A stretch of 64,000 nucleotides of DNA from Leptospira weilii serovar Ranarum str. ICFT (GCF_000332415.1 NZ_AOHC02000029.1:1-64000); one strand, 5' to 3'. Counted from the first letter of the stretch, positions 39,260-61,309 are shown. A program made the numbers and translations. The notes: generated by a model not told the origin, from the sequence alone.

Positions 39260-42200
39260 ATGAGTGCAAAAGCTTCCCTAACCTTACTTGTAAAAATTTT
39301 GCAAGAAGATCGTTTTTTTGATAAATCTGGTCAAAAAATCGATTTCCTCAAATATGTGACTTTAAGGGATTTTGAACGTAAAACCAAGGGTGATGAAGAT
39401 ACTGTTGTTACGCCTTTACTCTTAAAAATACTAGATTTTCTCGGATACAAGTCTGGAGTGAACATAATTCAGCAGGATTTTAAAGGGGGGGATAAACCAG
39501 ACTTTCGAACTTTTAAAACAAACCTTTTCATACTAGATGCAAAATCAACCGGTGTAACAATAGAACCAACGAGTTCGAATACATCCGAAACTCCGTCAAC
39601 GCAAATTTCCAGGTATCTTCGTACCTTTGAAGGATACAAATACGGAATACTATTTAATTTAAAAAAGTTCGAGTTTTACGTTAAACAATATGATGAAAAT
39701 GGAAATCTTCAAATTCAGCATGTTCAGGATAAATCTATTGATCTCGTGGAATTGTACAACACTGCAAAGGATTCTGTTTTCACAGGGGACGTATTTGATA
39801 ATTTTATTTGGTTTTATGAAACTTTCCAATTTAGAGAAATCTCCAAAGATTCATACATTAATGAAATAAAGAACAGAGAAAAAATCGATTTAATCAAACC
39901 AGATAAGGACCTATTAAAAGCGACCATCTACAATTCTTTATACTCTATCCGCAATGATATTGAAAATCAAATTTCAAATTTGGCCAAAGATAGTTATGAG
40001 TTTGAACAACTAGAATTTGAGCTAGAGAAAATAAAGTATGAATTAAAGATTCGAGATGAGGACGAGAAGGAAAGAATACTCTTAGAAGAATTCGTAAAAC
40101 AAGCATCTTATGTTCTTTTAATTAAATTAATACTTATTCGTATTTTAGAGGATAATGATTTAATTTCAAGAAGTCTTTACAATGGTGGTTTTAAAATAAA
40201 GACTGAGCCTCCGTTCAGCTACACACTTAAGAAGATTTTAACTGATGCCAAAATTGACGCTTCAGAGTTCATTCCTAGCTTCTTTGAGGAAAGCGTATAC
40301 AACTTTTATATTGAGAATGAGAATACATTTATTGAAATCTTATTTGAATTAAGCAAAGTAAATTTTTCAGAAATTGACTTTGATTTGATTGGAGACTTAT
40401 ACGAACATTACCTCAATTTAGAAGAAAGAAAAGAAAAAGGTCAGTATTATACACCTCATTATATAGTAGAATTCATCTTAAATAGAGTCGGATTCTCAAG
40501 CAGAAATTTTGAAAATATTAATAATAAATCATTACTAGATCCTTCTTGTGGTTCAGGAGGATTCCTTGTAGAAGCAGCAAGGAGAATTCGAAAGGTTTCA
40601 TTGAACAGAGAAGGCGAAGCCAAAATTAATATTGCAAATAATTTGTATGGCGTTGAGCTAACTGCCTTTGCTGCTTTTTTGTGTGAAGTCAATTTAATTG
40701 TCCAAATACTTCCACTTATCAAACAATTACCTCAGACTGCCCAGAAGAAAATACATTCTCTAAATGTATACATCAAAGATTCACTTATGCAAATATATAA
40801 CCATCTTGAAAGTAATGGTGAAACATTGCGAAGCACGAATTTGCACGTAACAGCTTCACCTAAAGAGAAAAAATTCATTCAATTAGTAAATAAAAATGAT
40901 TTTGATATTATTGTCGGGAACCCACCGTATGTAGGTGAAAGTGGACACAAAGAGATTTTCAAGCCTTTACAAGAGCATCCTTATTGGAAGAAATTCTACC
41001 AAGGGAAAAGTGATTATTTATATTATTTCATTATTTTAGGAATAAGTAAACTTAGAGATGGAGGAAAATTTTCATTCATTACTACACAGTATTGGTTAAC
41101 AGCTGATGGAGGTAGTAATCTAAGAAATTACATTCTTAACACTTGCAAAATATTAGAAATAATAGATTTTAAAGGAATAAAGCTATTTCCTGAGGCTAAG
41201 GGACAAGAGAATATCGTTTTCGTCTTAGAACGATGTGAGGATGAAAACGAAAGAAGTAATAATCGAATTAAAATAATTCAATTTAATAAAGACTGGGTGT
41301 TGGATCCAACAGAAACTCTCACAACAAAAAAAACTGTCATAACAAACTATGATCGATGGCAGATGCTATTGTTAAATAAAGAACAGTTTGATTTATTTAG
41401 TGATCCCGAAAAGAATTCATTTTCTCTGGGGAATTTCTCTAGAAATGAAATTGCTGATGTTTATAACAGTGCTATCGGACAGGGGGAATTAGATGATAAA
41501 GCATGGTATATTTATAAAAAAACAAAAGATGAAATTCAGTTATCAGATAATATTGTCGAGTTAGAAAAATTATGTAATGTAAATCAAGGAGTTGTACCGG
41601 GTCCAGTTGATACAAGAAAGATTTTTTCAAAATTATCTAAAGCCAGTATCGACAAATATCATATTACAGAAAACGAAGGAGTTTTCATTTTATCGAAAGA
41701 TATTCTTGAATCAAAAAAAATTGAAAAAGATTTAATATTTCCATTTTATAAAAATTCAAATATAAAAACATCCTTTATTAAGTTTTCCACAGACGACTAC
41801 ATTTTGTATACACCGAACATAGACTCATTAGAAAACTTTCCCGCCTTTAAAGATCACATTTCTAGGTATAAGGATTACTTAATAACGAGACGAGAGGTAG
41901 AAAATGATAGAATAAGATGGTTCGATTTATGGTGGCCACGAGAAAAAAGTTTATTTGAAAATGAAAAAATAATGATATCTTACAGAACGAAAAGGAATAG
42001 TTTCGCTTATACCAATTTACCATTTTATAGCGCAACAGATACATATTATATTAATTCTAAATCCGGAACCAAAGAATCTCTAAAATATATATTCGGAATA
42101 CTAATTTCTGATAATGTTTTAAACTGGCTGAAAAGCGGAAATTGCAAGGTTAAAGGAGATGCCTTAGAATTATTTACCACATCTGTATCTAAAATACCTA

Positions 42201-43024
42201 TTCCATTGGTTGACTTCACCAATGAAAGATCCACAGCTATTTATTATTTTCTAGCTGGCGAATATTCACTAACTGAGCTCAATTCAAACCATAAATTAAA
42301 CGAAAATTCAAATACTTATATTAAACAATTAGGTCTTATTGATTTAATTATCGATTGGACAAAAATACTTTATGACCTCTTGGATATGGGGCTTTTATTC
42401 GACATCGAAAATAGAAACGCTAATTCGATAGAATACAACTATCAGTTAATAGCGCAATCCTTATCCTCCAAAATTGAAACAAAAACCTTGGAAACATTAA
42501 CTATATTCAATGATCACTTAAATAACGAAGAATTAGTAAAGGAAAGTTATATTTTTTTCAAAGATACTACAAAGGATTTTGTAATAAAAGAAGTAATTGA
42601 CTTGGATGGAACTGGATTCTCTTTAATCGAACCCGATAACCAATTAAAAAAATACGGATATCGACACTCAATTCGACTACGTTTAAAAAATAAATCAATT
42701 AAAACTATGGAAATTAAAGGTGCTAAACTGGCGGAATTTATTTCCAGAGAGTTAAAAAATATTCTAAATAATAATAAAGAAGTAGATTGGAAAATATTTA
42801 AAAATATTTACGCCTTACATCAACAGCTATTAAAAACGATTGAAGAATCAATAAAAAAGGTGACTATACTGCTTTCACCGCATGATAAAATAGAACCTAA
42901 AATAATAGAAAATATTATCTCCAAACTGGATATAAATGAAGTAAAAAAAATAGGAAATCTTAATTTATGCTATGAGATCTTAAATAGATTGACTAGCGAA
43001 TTATATTCCTCAAAAAATCGATGA
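39260..43024 (+). CDS. Single-chain restriction-modification enzyme (type IIG-like)
   Basis: A 1254-residue protein. Residues about 45-110 look like a PD-(D/E)xK nuclease (KPDF...LFILDAKS). A helical linker follows, then an N6-adenine methyltransferase core (about 390-680: GQYYTPHYIVEFIL, LLDPSCGSGGFLVEAA and the catalytic DIIVGNPPYVGE), a TaqI-like recognition region (about 750-1000) and a helical tail. It should methylate and cut the same DNA site. The gene is clearly more AT-rich than the flanks and lacks a good ribosome site, which suggests recent transfer. No separate specificity or helicase gene is present. Confidence 0.88.
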   Translation: MSAKASLTLLVKILQEDRFFDKSGQKIDFLKYVTLRDFERKTKGDEDTVVTPLLLKILDFLGYKSGVNIIQQDFKGGDKPDFRTFKTNLFILDAKSTGVTIEPTSSNTSETPSTQISRYLRTFEGYKYGILFNLKKFEFYVKQYDENGNLQIQHVQDKSIDLVELYNTAKDSVFTGDVFDNFIWFYETFQFREISKDSYINEIKNREKIDLIKPDKDLLKATIYNSLYSIRNDIENQISNLAKDSYEFEQLEFELEKIKYELKIRDEDEKERILLEEFVKQASYVLLIKLILIRILEDNDLISRSLYNGGFKIKTEPPFSYTLKKILTDAKIDASEFIPSFFEESVYNFYIENENTFIEILFELSKVNFSEIDFDLIGDLYEHYLNLEERKEKGQYYTPHYIVEFILNRVGFSSRNFENINNKSLLDPSCGSGGFLVEAARRIRKVSLNREGEAKINIANNLYGVELTAFAAFLCEVNLIVQILPLIKQLPQTAQKKIHSLNVYIKDSLMQIYNHLESNGETLRSTNLHVTASPKEKKFIQLVNKNDFDIIVGNPPYVGESGHKEIFKPLQEHPYWKKFYQGKSDYLYYFIILGISKLRDGGKFSFITTQYWLTADGGSNLRNYILNTCKILEIIDFKGIKLFPEAKGQENIVFVLERCEDENERSNNRIKIIQFNKDWVLDPTETLTTKKTVITNYDRWQMLLLNKEQFDLFSDPEKNSFSLGNFSRNEIADVYNSAIGQGELDDKAWYIYKKTKDEIQLSDNIVELEKLCNVNQGVVPGPVDTRKIFSKLSKASIDKYHITENEGVFILSKDILESKKIEKDLIFPFYKNSNIKTSFIKFSTDDYILYTPNIDSLENFPAFKDHISRYKDYLITRREVENDRIRWFDLWWPREKSLFENEKIMISYRTKRNSFAYTNLPFYSATDTYYINSKSGTKESLKYIFGILISDNVLNWLKSGNCKVKGDALELFTTSVSKIPIPLVDFTNERSTAIYYFLAGEYSLTELNSNHKLNENSNTYIKQLGLIDLIIDWTKILYDLLDMGLLFDIENRNANSIEYNYQLIAQSLSSKIETKTLETLTIFNDHLNNEELVKESYIFFKDTTKDFVIKEVIDLDGTGFSLIEPDNQLKKYGYRHSIRLRLKNKSIKTMEIKGAKLAEFISRELKNILNNNKEVDWKIFKNIYALHQQLLKTIEESIKKVTILLSPHDKIEPKIIENIISKLDINEVKKIGNLNLCYEILNRLTSELYSSKNR

Positions 43025-43813
43025 GCTCAAAGAGCCTATGCATTACGTCTGGGGCACAGCAGATAACTACGGCTTCTCACTGCGTTCGCGACTCACGGTT
43101 CCCGCTCGCGCTCACTCCGGCCTTCGGCACATTGCTTTGTCACTTCGGTTCGCAAGACGCGACTAAGGTCGCTCGAACCTCGTGCCAAGCCCGTCGCGCA
43201 CAAGCGCTTGGACACGCAACGTCGAGAAGTCTCTTTCGTTAGGCGACATCGAGTGATTGCAACTTTTTACTCGGTTGATTTTTATTTTAACGTGAGTTCG
43301 AAATTTTGAATTCAAATTGTTTATTTTTAAACTCGGGTTGTTCCGTTAACCCAAGTTCGCACACTTTTAAGAAATTACGTTTAAACAATGTTTGCACAAA
43401 TCCATAGTTATAGTTATCACTAATGTTATAACTTAGGAAGCGACGTTATGGACTCAAGATGAAGATTTTATTGGTTTAGACGGTGTGAAATACTTTCCGA
43501 AAAAATAATTCGGAATTCTGCCTTTACAATCCGCAAGCGACACGCAGGGCCTGGTCCGAGCGCCTCTCGATCGTTTCAAAACACGATGGAATGATCGTGC
43601 GCGAGGACCGAGCGGGTTCCCGCGAGCCCGGAGTCGGCGCGGTCCGTGAAAGCCTTTTCTCCGCCCGACTTTGATCTCAGTTTGTTATTTGGCTTTCGCG
43701 GATGCGGCCCTTCGAACTCAGTTACATTTTCCTAATAGAGCCATTAGACTTTAACAAAGAATAATTTCCTTATTCTGAAAATTACCTATCCACTGATTCC
43801 TGATTTCCATCCA
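43025..43813. other. 789-bp non-coding debris after the restriction gene
   Basis: Three parts can be seen. 43060-43245 is GC-rich with short inverted repeats and ends CGTTAGGC; a 73-codon frame here has low complexity and is not believable. 43340-43370 contains an imperfect hairpin (AACTCGGGTT with TAACCCAAGTT). 43437-43508 is a probable PIN-toxin remnant (listed separately). 43510-43735 is GC-rich and strongly self-complementary, for example GCGGG-TT-CCCGC. Composition shifts sharply from the AT-rich gene before it. Confidence 0.5.
43437..43508 (+). pseudogene. Possible PIN-domain (VapC) toxin C-terminal remnant
   Basis: One frame reads EATLWTQDEDFIGLDGVKY then FPKK and a stop. LWTxDxDFxxLxGVK is how many VapC-type PIN domains end, including the last acidic residues of the fold. 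Only about 23 codons survive after an in-frame TAG. This is a weak but suggestive match. Confidence 0.35.
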
Positions 43814-44161
43814 CTAGTATATATTCCAGATAACGTATTCCCTCGGTTCCAGATTACAAGTAAAACCGCCGATATTGATCGTGACTATGTTGATGATCAA
43901 AGCCATATTCGCACAATCATCCACCTCCGCTTTTTTGTAATAACGACCCTCCTCCACTTTTGCAAGCTGGGGCGAAATCAACGCAAGGATCGCGGTGTTA
44001 TCGGGAGACGCAACCGCTCCGATCAAAGCGCTGGTAAGAATTTGATCTTTCGCTTCTTTTCCCGAAACGGTATCCGGAATGGAAAACCCGGTCGTATCAA
44101 AAAGATAACAATTTGTAAGCAAAAGAAAAGGAATCAGAAAAGCGATGAAACGTTTTTTCAT
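43814..44161 (-). CDS. Leptospira small lipoprotein (YY...C type)
   Basis: A 115-residue protein with a lipoprotein signal peptide; the lipobox-like LLLTNC places the modified Cys at about residue 18. The mature part has the paired-Tyr and Cys pattern RYYKKAEVDDCA and a second Cys near the end (GGFTCNLEPREYV), typical of a Leptospira-restricted lipoprotein family (I believe TIGR04452). It is likely exported and anchored to a membrane; function unknown. Confidence 0.75.
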   Translation of the reverse strand: MKKRFIAFLIPFLLLTNCYLFDTTGFSIPDTVSGKEAKDQILTSALIGAVASPDNTAILALISPQLAKVEEGRYYKKAEVDDCANMALIINIVTINIGGFTCNLEPREYVIWNIY

Positions 44162-44412
44162 TGGAAATCTCCCTCGAATTTTTTACTAAAATCGATCCGT
44201 ATCTCGACACGCTTATGGATACATTTCTTTAAATCAAAAGTATCTTGCGGTCGTTGCGGATTCACCAAACATACCGGATTCTATAATATTTCAATCCCTT
44301 ATTACGGCGTTTAGAAAAGAATCGGCTCGAATGGAATCCCTTAATTTTGCGAATGATTTTCGGCAAAAACCCATTGCAAGCGACTTTGAATTTTGCATCC
44401 TGACAAACAGAT

Positions 44413-45156
<744 letters not shown>

Positions 45157-45157
45157 T

Positions 45158-46125
<968 letters not shown>

Positions 46126-46129
<4 letters not shown>

Positions 46130-46905
46130 CTGTGATCCGTCACTCCCCGGTCGCTATCTCTAAAGAATTTTATAATATACTTAACTGGATCGATCAAATT
46201 TCCGGACGTTTCGAGTTCGTCCAAGGCTTTTCTGGTCGGTATTCCGGAATGGTAGATGACTTTGTAAGCGTGTTTGATCGCGTTTCTTACGTCCGGAGAA
46301 AAACCGGCCCGTTTCATACCTACGCTGTTTAGGCCCACAACCGTACTCGGATTTCCGTCGACCGTGGAATAAGGAGGAACGTCTTGAACGACCTTGGCAA
46401 GTCCCGCGACCATCGCGTAATCTCCGACAAAACAAAACTGATGAACCGCCACCAGGCCGGAAATAAACACAAAATTTCCCAAAGTTACGTGGCCGGCTAA
46501 CACACAACCGTGCGTAAGAATATTATGATTTCCTAGAATACTATCGTGACCGAGGTGTGTACTTCCCATAAAATAGTTATTATTGCCGATTACGGTAGGA
46601 GAATCCTCTTTGGTTCCCTTATGAATATTCGAATATTCCCGAAAAATATTATGATCGCCGATTACGGTTTTAGTTAAAAGTTGTTGATTGAATCCCAGAT
46701 CCTGAGGCATCGCTCCGATCACGGCGCCGTGATGGAAACGATTGAATTTTCCGATTTCGGAACCCGCACAAATCTTTACGTGACTCTCAATTACGGCGCC
46801 TTCTTGAATGGAAACGTGTCCTTCGATAATGGAATAAGGACCGATCTCGACGGATTCGTGCAATTCCGCTTTCGGATCGATAACGGCAGTCGGATGTATT
46901 TTCAT
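46126..46905 (-). CDS. lpxA: UDP-GlcNAc (or GlcNAc3N) acyltransferase
   Basis: A 259-residue left-handed beta-helix enzyme, with hexapeptide repeats from residue 1 to about 180, the catalytic-His region GSTHLGHDSILGNHN and a C-terminal helical cap (NAIKHAYKVIYHSG). It adds the first 3-hydroxyacyl chain of lipid A. Leptospira lipid A is known to carry the 2,3-diamino sugar, so UDP-GlcNAc3N is the probable substrate. That is family knowledge and not visible here. It is first of a lpxA-galE pair, away from lpxB/lpxD. Confidence 0.94.
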
Positions 46906-46942
46906 TTATACCTCACTTGGGTTCTAAAATACAAAAATCGAC

Positions 46943-46985
<43 letters not shown>

Positions 46986-47053
46986 CAATGTTTACTGAAA
47001 AGTTGCTTTTCTTAACGTGTAAAAAAGGAAAAACCTAGAACGAGGTCGCGAAC

Positions 47054-47404
<351 letters not shown>

Positions 47405-47437
47405 CTTCGTTTTCAAAAACTATACTCTTTATACAAA

Positions 47438-47836
47438 TCAATCGATAAAAATCGTTTCTTCTTGATTAAGAATGCACGGAGCAGTGAACCGATCATATTG
47501 AAGAGCGTAAATAACATTTATACTTTTTACGTTCGCATGAAAATTTTCGATCACAAACTCGCCGGCTTCCTGTATATTTTTTACGTTTTCATCATGTTTA
47601 ATTATTGGAACGATTTGTTGTCCTTCCTCGCCCTCATATTCGATTCTAATTTCATCAAAACTATTCGACGTGTAATCGTGATCATATTCGAAAAAGAGCG
47701 TATTTCCACGTCGAGAACCGTGAAAATACGCTTTTGGAGTTTGTAGGTTGAAAATCACAGTATAAACCACTATACCTACTACGCCCGCCAATAAAATCCA
47801 AAGAATCGTACGATATCCCGTAAAAGAGAATATCAT
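47438..47836 (-). CDS. Small membrane-anchored hypothetical protein (132 aa)
   Basis: An N-terminal membrane helix (about 9-29, ILLAGVVGIVVYTVIF) is followed by a beta-rich soluble part facing the periplasm. The family is not recognised. It lies downstream of the DAHP-synthase-like gene on the same strand with a 43-bp gap, so co-transcription is possible. Confidence 0.6.
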   Translation of the reverse strand: MIFSFTGYRTILWILLAGVVGIVVYTVIFNLQTPKAYFHGSRRGNTLFFEYDHDYTSNSFDEIRIEYEGEEGQQIVPIIKHDENVKNIQEAGEFVIENFHANVKSINVIYALQYDRFTAPCILNQEETIFID

Positions 47837-47879
47837 AATTCTTTAAAATTACTTTCCCGATTTTTTTCCTGCGTTTATC

Positions 47880-49022
<1,143 letters not shown>

Positions 49023-49071
49023 ACTTCACTCCAAAATGGGATATTCTCCCTTAAGTTAACAACCTTCTATG

Positions 49072-49876
<805 letters not shown>

Positions 49877-49893
<17 letters not shown>

Positions 49894-50322
49894 AGTCGCC
49901 TCCCGTAAAACGTTCGTATAAGGAACCTTCGCCGATCGTTTCCAAAATTTCTCGGATAAAAGGACGCGTAAAAAGAGAATGATGAGGAAGATGTAAATCG
50001 CGAGTGTGTATCGTAACGAAGTCGTACGTAAGAATGTCGATGTCGATTTCTCTCGGTCCTTTGTCGATCTCTCGAACCCTACCCATTTCCTTTTCGATAC
50101 GAAGGATAACTTCCAAAAGTTCCTCGGGGTTGAAACTAGTTTCAATTTTTAGAATCTGATTTAAGAAGTCGGGTTGATCCGTTATTTCCAAGGCGATCGT
50201 GTTCAAAGGCTGCGATTCTTTGAGAACTTCGATCTCGATCGTATTTTTCAACTTACGAACCGCGATCTTTAAAAACTCCGCTCGATTTCCGAGATTGGAT
50301 CCCAAGGAAAGAAACGCTTCTT

Positions 50323-50326
<4 letters not shown>
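49877..50326 (-). CDS. folK: 2-amino-4-hydroxy-6-hydroxymethyldihydropteridine pyrophosphokinase
   Basis: A HPPK of about 149 residues, which transfers pyrophosphate to hydroxymethyldihydropterin in folate synthesis. Seen: FLSLGSNLGNR at the N-terminus and GPREIDIDILTYD (metal/ATP site). The frame is open to 50371, but the start at 50326 (MKEAFLSL) overlaps the stop of the DnaC-like gene as ATGA and has a G-rich ribosome site. It is coupled on both sides (DnaC-like, panB). Confidence 0.92.
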
Positions 50327-52408
<2,082 letters not shown>

Positions 52409-52437
52409 CTCTTTCTTTCAATCGAAATGGAACAAAG

Positions 52438-52468
52438 AACCCTGTCGATTTTCGGCGGGGTTTTTTTT
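52438..52468 (+). terminator. Terminator of fcpA
   Basis: A strong stem-loop (AACCCTGTCGA against TCGGCGGGGTT, with wobble pairs) is followed by eight T residues, 30 bp after the fcpA stop. Confidence 0.85.
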
Positions 52469-53010
52469 ATGGCAATTATACGACGAAAAATGTATGGGAC
52501 CGAGTTCCCTATTTTTTACCGCTTTGTAAAGTAATATTAAAATAATCTAATTTGAAATATTTCAAGTAAACAGTGATGATCCGATATCTGCATATCTTAT
52601 ATGTTAAACATTTATGATTCCATCTCTGAACAAGAAGACTCTGTAAATGAAAAATATTATTCTATTGGAATTTCATTCATCTGCGTTGGGCCTAATTTTG
52701 ATAGTTCTTGCGTTACATCTGATGGTTATTTATTAAAATTTAAACTATCGTAGTGAATAGTTTGCAAAAGGATCATACTAAACACAATAAAGAAGTTTGC
52801 GAATTGCTTCTTGCAAACTTTCATTTTAGAAAAGGATCGATAGTTCGAGGACAATTCATTGTGAGACGTTAGTCTCATCGAAGTTGAATTGAGGACTTCG
52901 ATTTGAATTTTGAGAAACGGACTCAAATAGTTTGAATGTTTTAGTAAATTTAATTATAGACGCAATCCATACTATCGACTAATTTTTTTTTCGCTAAAAC
53001 GAGGTACAAT
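52469..53010. other. AT-rich gap with three hairpins
   Basis: No convincing gene is visible. A 29-codon hydrophobic frame starts at 52647 (MKNIILLEF...) but has no clear ribosome site. Three perfect stems lie close together: 52793-52800 with 52813-52820; 52862-52867 with 52872-52877 (loop GTTA); and 52878-52884 with 52895-52901. The last two abut, so a small structured RNA is possible. Confidence 0.35.
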
Positions 53011-53409
53011 ATGTTCCTTCCTGAAAAGATATTAATCGTTGCCGGTGTTTTAAATCTTGCCTATGGCAGTTTAACCGGTTTTCCTTATGCTCTCGCAAGA
53101 AAAAAAGCGGAGTTCCCTTCGCGTTATTTACAAGCGGCGCATATCGGGTCGTTGATGCAAGGCGCTATGCTTTTAGGGTTGGTAGTCGCATTTCATCATG
53201 CAAACTTTTCCGAAACTCTGGCTTTAATCGGCGCTTCCCTTTTCGCGATCTCTTCCGCATTCCTGGCTTTGAAAGATACGGTCAATTGGCTTCAGGGTAT
53301 CAAGGACGAATTTCAAGAAAATCCGATCTTAGGCAAATCGTTGGGCGCAATCGGAGTCATTGCCAATTTAGCGGGGGTTTTTGTGATCGTTTACGGAGTG
53401 TTAGTCTAA
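53011..53409 (+). CDS. Four-helix membrane protein (132 aa)
   Basis: A small inner-membrane protein with four hydrophobic helices (ILIVAGVLNLAYGSLTG; LMQGAMLLGLVVAF; LALIGASLFAISSAFLAL; LGAIGVIANLAGVFVIVYG). The start has a GAGGTA ribosome site. I do not recognise the family; it is DoxX-like in size only. It stands alone between fcpA and an inverted-repeat element. Confidence 0.7.
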   Translation: MFLPEKILIVAGVLNLAYGSLTGFPYALARKKAEFPSRYLQAAHIGSLMQGAMLLGLVVAFHHANFSETLALIGASLFAISSAFLALKDTVNWLQGIKDEFQENPILGKSLGAIGVIANLAGVFVIVYGVLV

Positions 53410-53429
53410 AAAACGCTAAGGACGTTTCA

Positions 53430-53563
53430 AGTGGCTAGGAGTTAGTGAATAGGTTTTAGGAGTGTCTGTAGCGTCCTAGAAAAAGTTGTCATATAAAGGA
53501 GATCCAATGACAACGATTCAACTGTTGTAAAGTCCCACTTTTATCCACTCACTCCTAGTCACT
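53430..53563. mobile_element. Small inverted-repeat element with a leader-like mini-ORF
   Basis: The ends 53430-53452 and 53541-53563 are imperfect inverted repeats of 23 bp, about 20 matching. Inside, GTTGTCAT (53485-53492) pairs with ATGACAAC (53507-53514) and encloses AAAGGAGATCCA, a perfect ribosome site, in the loop. A 7-codon frame (MTTIQLL, 53507-53530) starts at that ATG. It resembles a miniature non-autonomous repeat; no transposase is seen. Confidence 0.4.
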
Positions 53564-53585
53564 CGAAGTGTGGGAACTCTTACTT

Positions 53586-54608
<1,023 letters not shown>

Positions 54609-54764
54609 CTTCAGACCAGGAAAACCCAAAAACCCCGTCTGGCAAGAAAGATTAACATTCTATTGTACTCCATCACCAACCCACAAGTTACTTGGATCTT
54701 AAGATAAATCTGTCGGAATTACGACTGTAATTTACAGAAGAGGAAGATTGTACTTTGTTAAAGT

Positions 54765-54806
54765 CTAACCCCTAACCCCTAACTCCTAGTTCCTAGTTCC
54801 TAACTC
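54765..54806. repeat. Six tandem heptamers (CTAACCC/CTAGTTC)
   Basis: Six consecutive 7-bp units: CTAACCC twice, CTAACTC, CTAGTTC twice, CTAACTC. They lie in the gap between gmd and the MATE gene. Related GAGTTAG-type words occur near 53440 and 63481. It may vary in copy number between strains. Confidence 0.7.
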
Positions 54807-54885
54807 CTCGAAGCGTGCGTTTTTAATCCTTCTGATTCCAAAAACCTTCTTAACTTGTAAAGTCCGGTCCCCGACATCCGGCCGA

Positions 54886-56259
<1,374 letters not shown>

Positions 56260-56500
56260 GGTTCTTCCAAGATTTTAGGAAGAAACAATAAAACTATCTA
56301 TTTTCAAAAAAACTTTCTTTTTGACTTACGATTCTTATTACTTGCAAGAAGGTAAAAATTTCATCTTGAAGTCCGTATAAAAATTTTACGAACGTTCCTG
56401 TTGAATTGTTACGAGCAAAGTATATCTTTGTGAAAAAATCAAACCGCCCATGCCTCGAACTCGTTTGTCTAATTTGAATGAATCGCGGCGATAAAAATTT

Positions 56501-57802
<1,302 letters not shown>

Positions 57803-57859
57803 TTTTACGTTAAAAATTCTTGCCTCGGTCCGTGTATAAGGGATTTTAGAAGAAAGGCC

Positions 57860-60582
<2,723 letters not shown>

Positions 60583-60595
60583 AAGGAGATACCGT

Positions 60596-61309
60596 ATGGC
60601 GATCAAAAGAAAAAATAAAACTCTCAAAAAAAGAATCGCAGTGATCGGTTTGGGAGAATTCGGCAAAACTCTCGTAATCTATCTGAACGAAAACGGACAC
60701 GAGGTGACCGCCGTAGACAAGGACATCAAAGTAGTCGAAGAAATCAAGGACCGCTGCGCCCTCGCCGTTTGTGTGGATACGAGCAATCGATCCTCGTTGG
60801 AAGAGTTGGATCTGGAAGATATGGACGAGATCGTAGTCGCACTCGCGGAAAATTTCGAATCCCTCATCACCACCGCTTACAACTTAAAAGAGATGAATCT
60901 GAAATCCCTTCACATTCGTTATCATTCCGAATTGAATCGAAAAATTCTTCAGATGATCGGAATCGAAAATCTTTTCAATCCCGAGGAAAGAGCGGCCGCT
61001 TCGATGGCGGAACAACTCAGTTATCAAGGCGTAAAAAAAGCGACTTTGTTAAGCGAAGAATACAGTCTTTTCGAAGTGGAAATTTCACCGCATCTCTACG
61101 GAAAAAAACTGAAAGAACTCAATCTAAGAGAAAATTTTCAACTCAACTTAGTCGCGGTCAGAAAAGCGGAATCGAACGGAAACGAATCGGAAGAAGACGG
61201 AGTTTTTTTACCGGATTCCGGAACGATCTTTAGAGAAAAGGAAATCCTACTTCTCTTCGGAAGTTCCGAAAGTATCAAACGATTTACGAACGTTTATCCC
61301 ATCGTATAA
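60596..61309 (+). CDS. Potassium uptake regulatory subunit (TrkA/KtrA, RCK)
   Basis: A 237-residue cytosolic protein: a RCK-N Rossmann domain ([11 protein letters not shown] and [11 protein letters not shown]) and a RCK-C domain (about 150-235, [20 protein letters not shown]). It binds nucleotides (ATP/ADP or NAD) and gates the TrkH/KtrB pore. An AAGGAG ribosome site precedes the ATG. It is the last gene of the K+ operon. Confidence 0.92.
   Translation: MAIKRKNKTLKKRIAVIGLGEFGKTLVIYLNENGHEVTAVDKDIKVVEEIKDRCALAVCVDTSNRSSLEELDLEDMDEIVVALAENFESLITTAYNLKEMNLKSLHIRYHSELNRKILQMIGIENLFNPEERAAASMAEQLSYQGVKKATLLSEEYSLFEVEISPHLYGKKLKELNLRENFQLNLVAVRKAESNGNESEEDGVFLPDSGTIFREKEILLLFGSSESIKRFTNVYPIV

Noticed and set aside
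39260..43024. BREX or DISARM defence island
   Set aside because: Only one methylase/nuclease gene is present; none of the partner ATPase, phosphatase or helicase genes of those systems is nearby.
43021..43242. 73-codon open frame after the restriction gene
   Set aside because: Low-complexity translation of a GC-rich palindromic repeat, with no recognisable domain or ribosome site.
44042..44314. Plus-strand frame ending in a CxxC motif (CGRCGFTKHTGFYN)
   Set aside because: Its first half is antisense to the lipoprotein gene, and a single CxxC pair is too little evidence for a gene.
49894..50145. N-terminal extension of PanB
   Set aside because: It lies within folK in another frame; the conserved PanB sequence begins at MKNIHKIF.
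52726..52926. 66-codon minus-strand frame in the gap after fcpA
   Set aside because: AT-rich, without ribosome site or recognisable features; overlaps the hairpin cluster.
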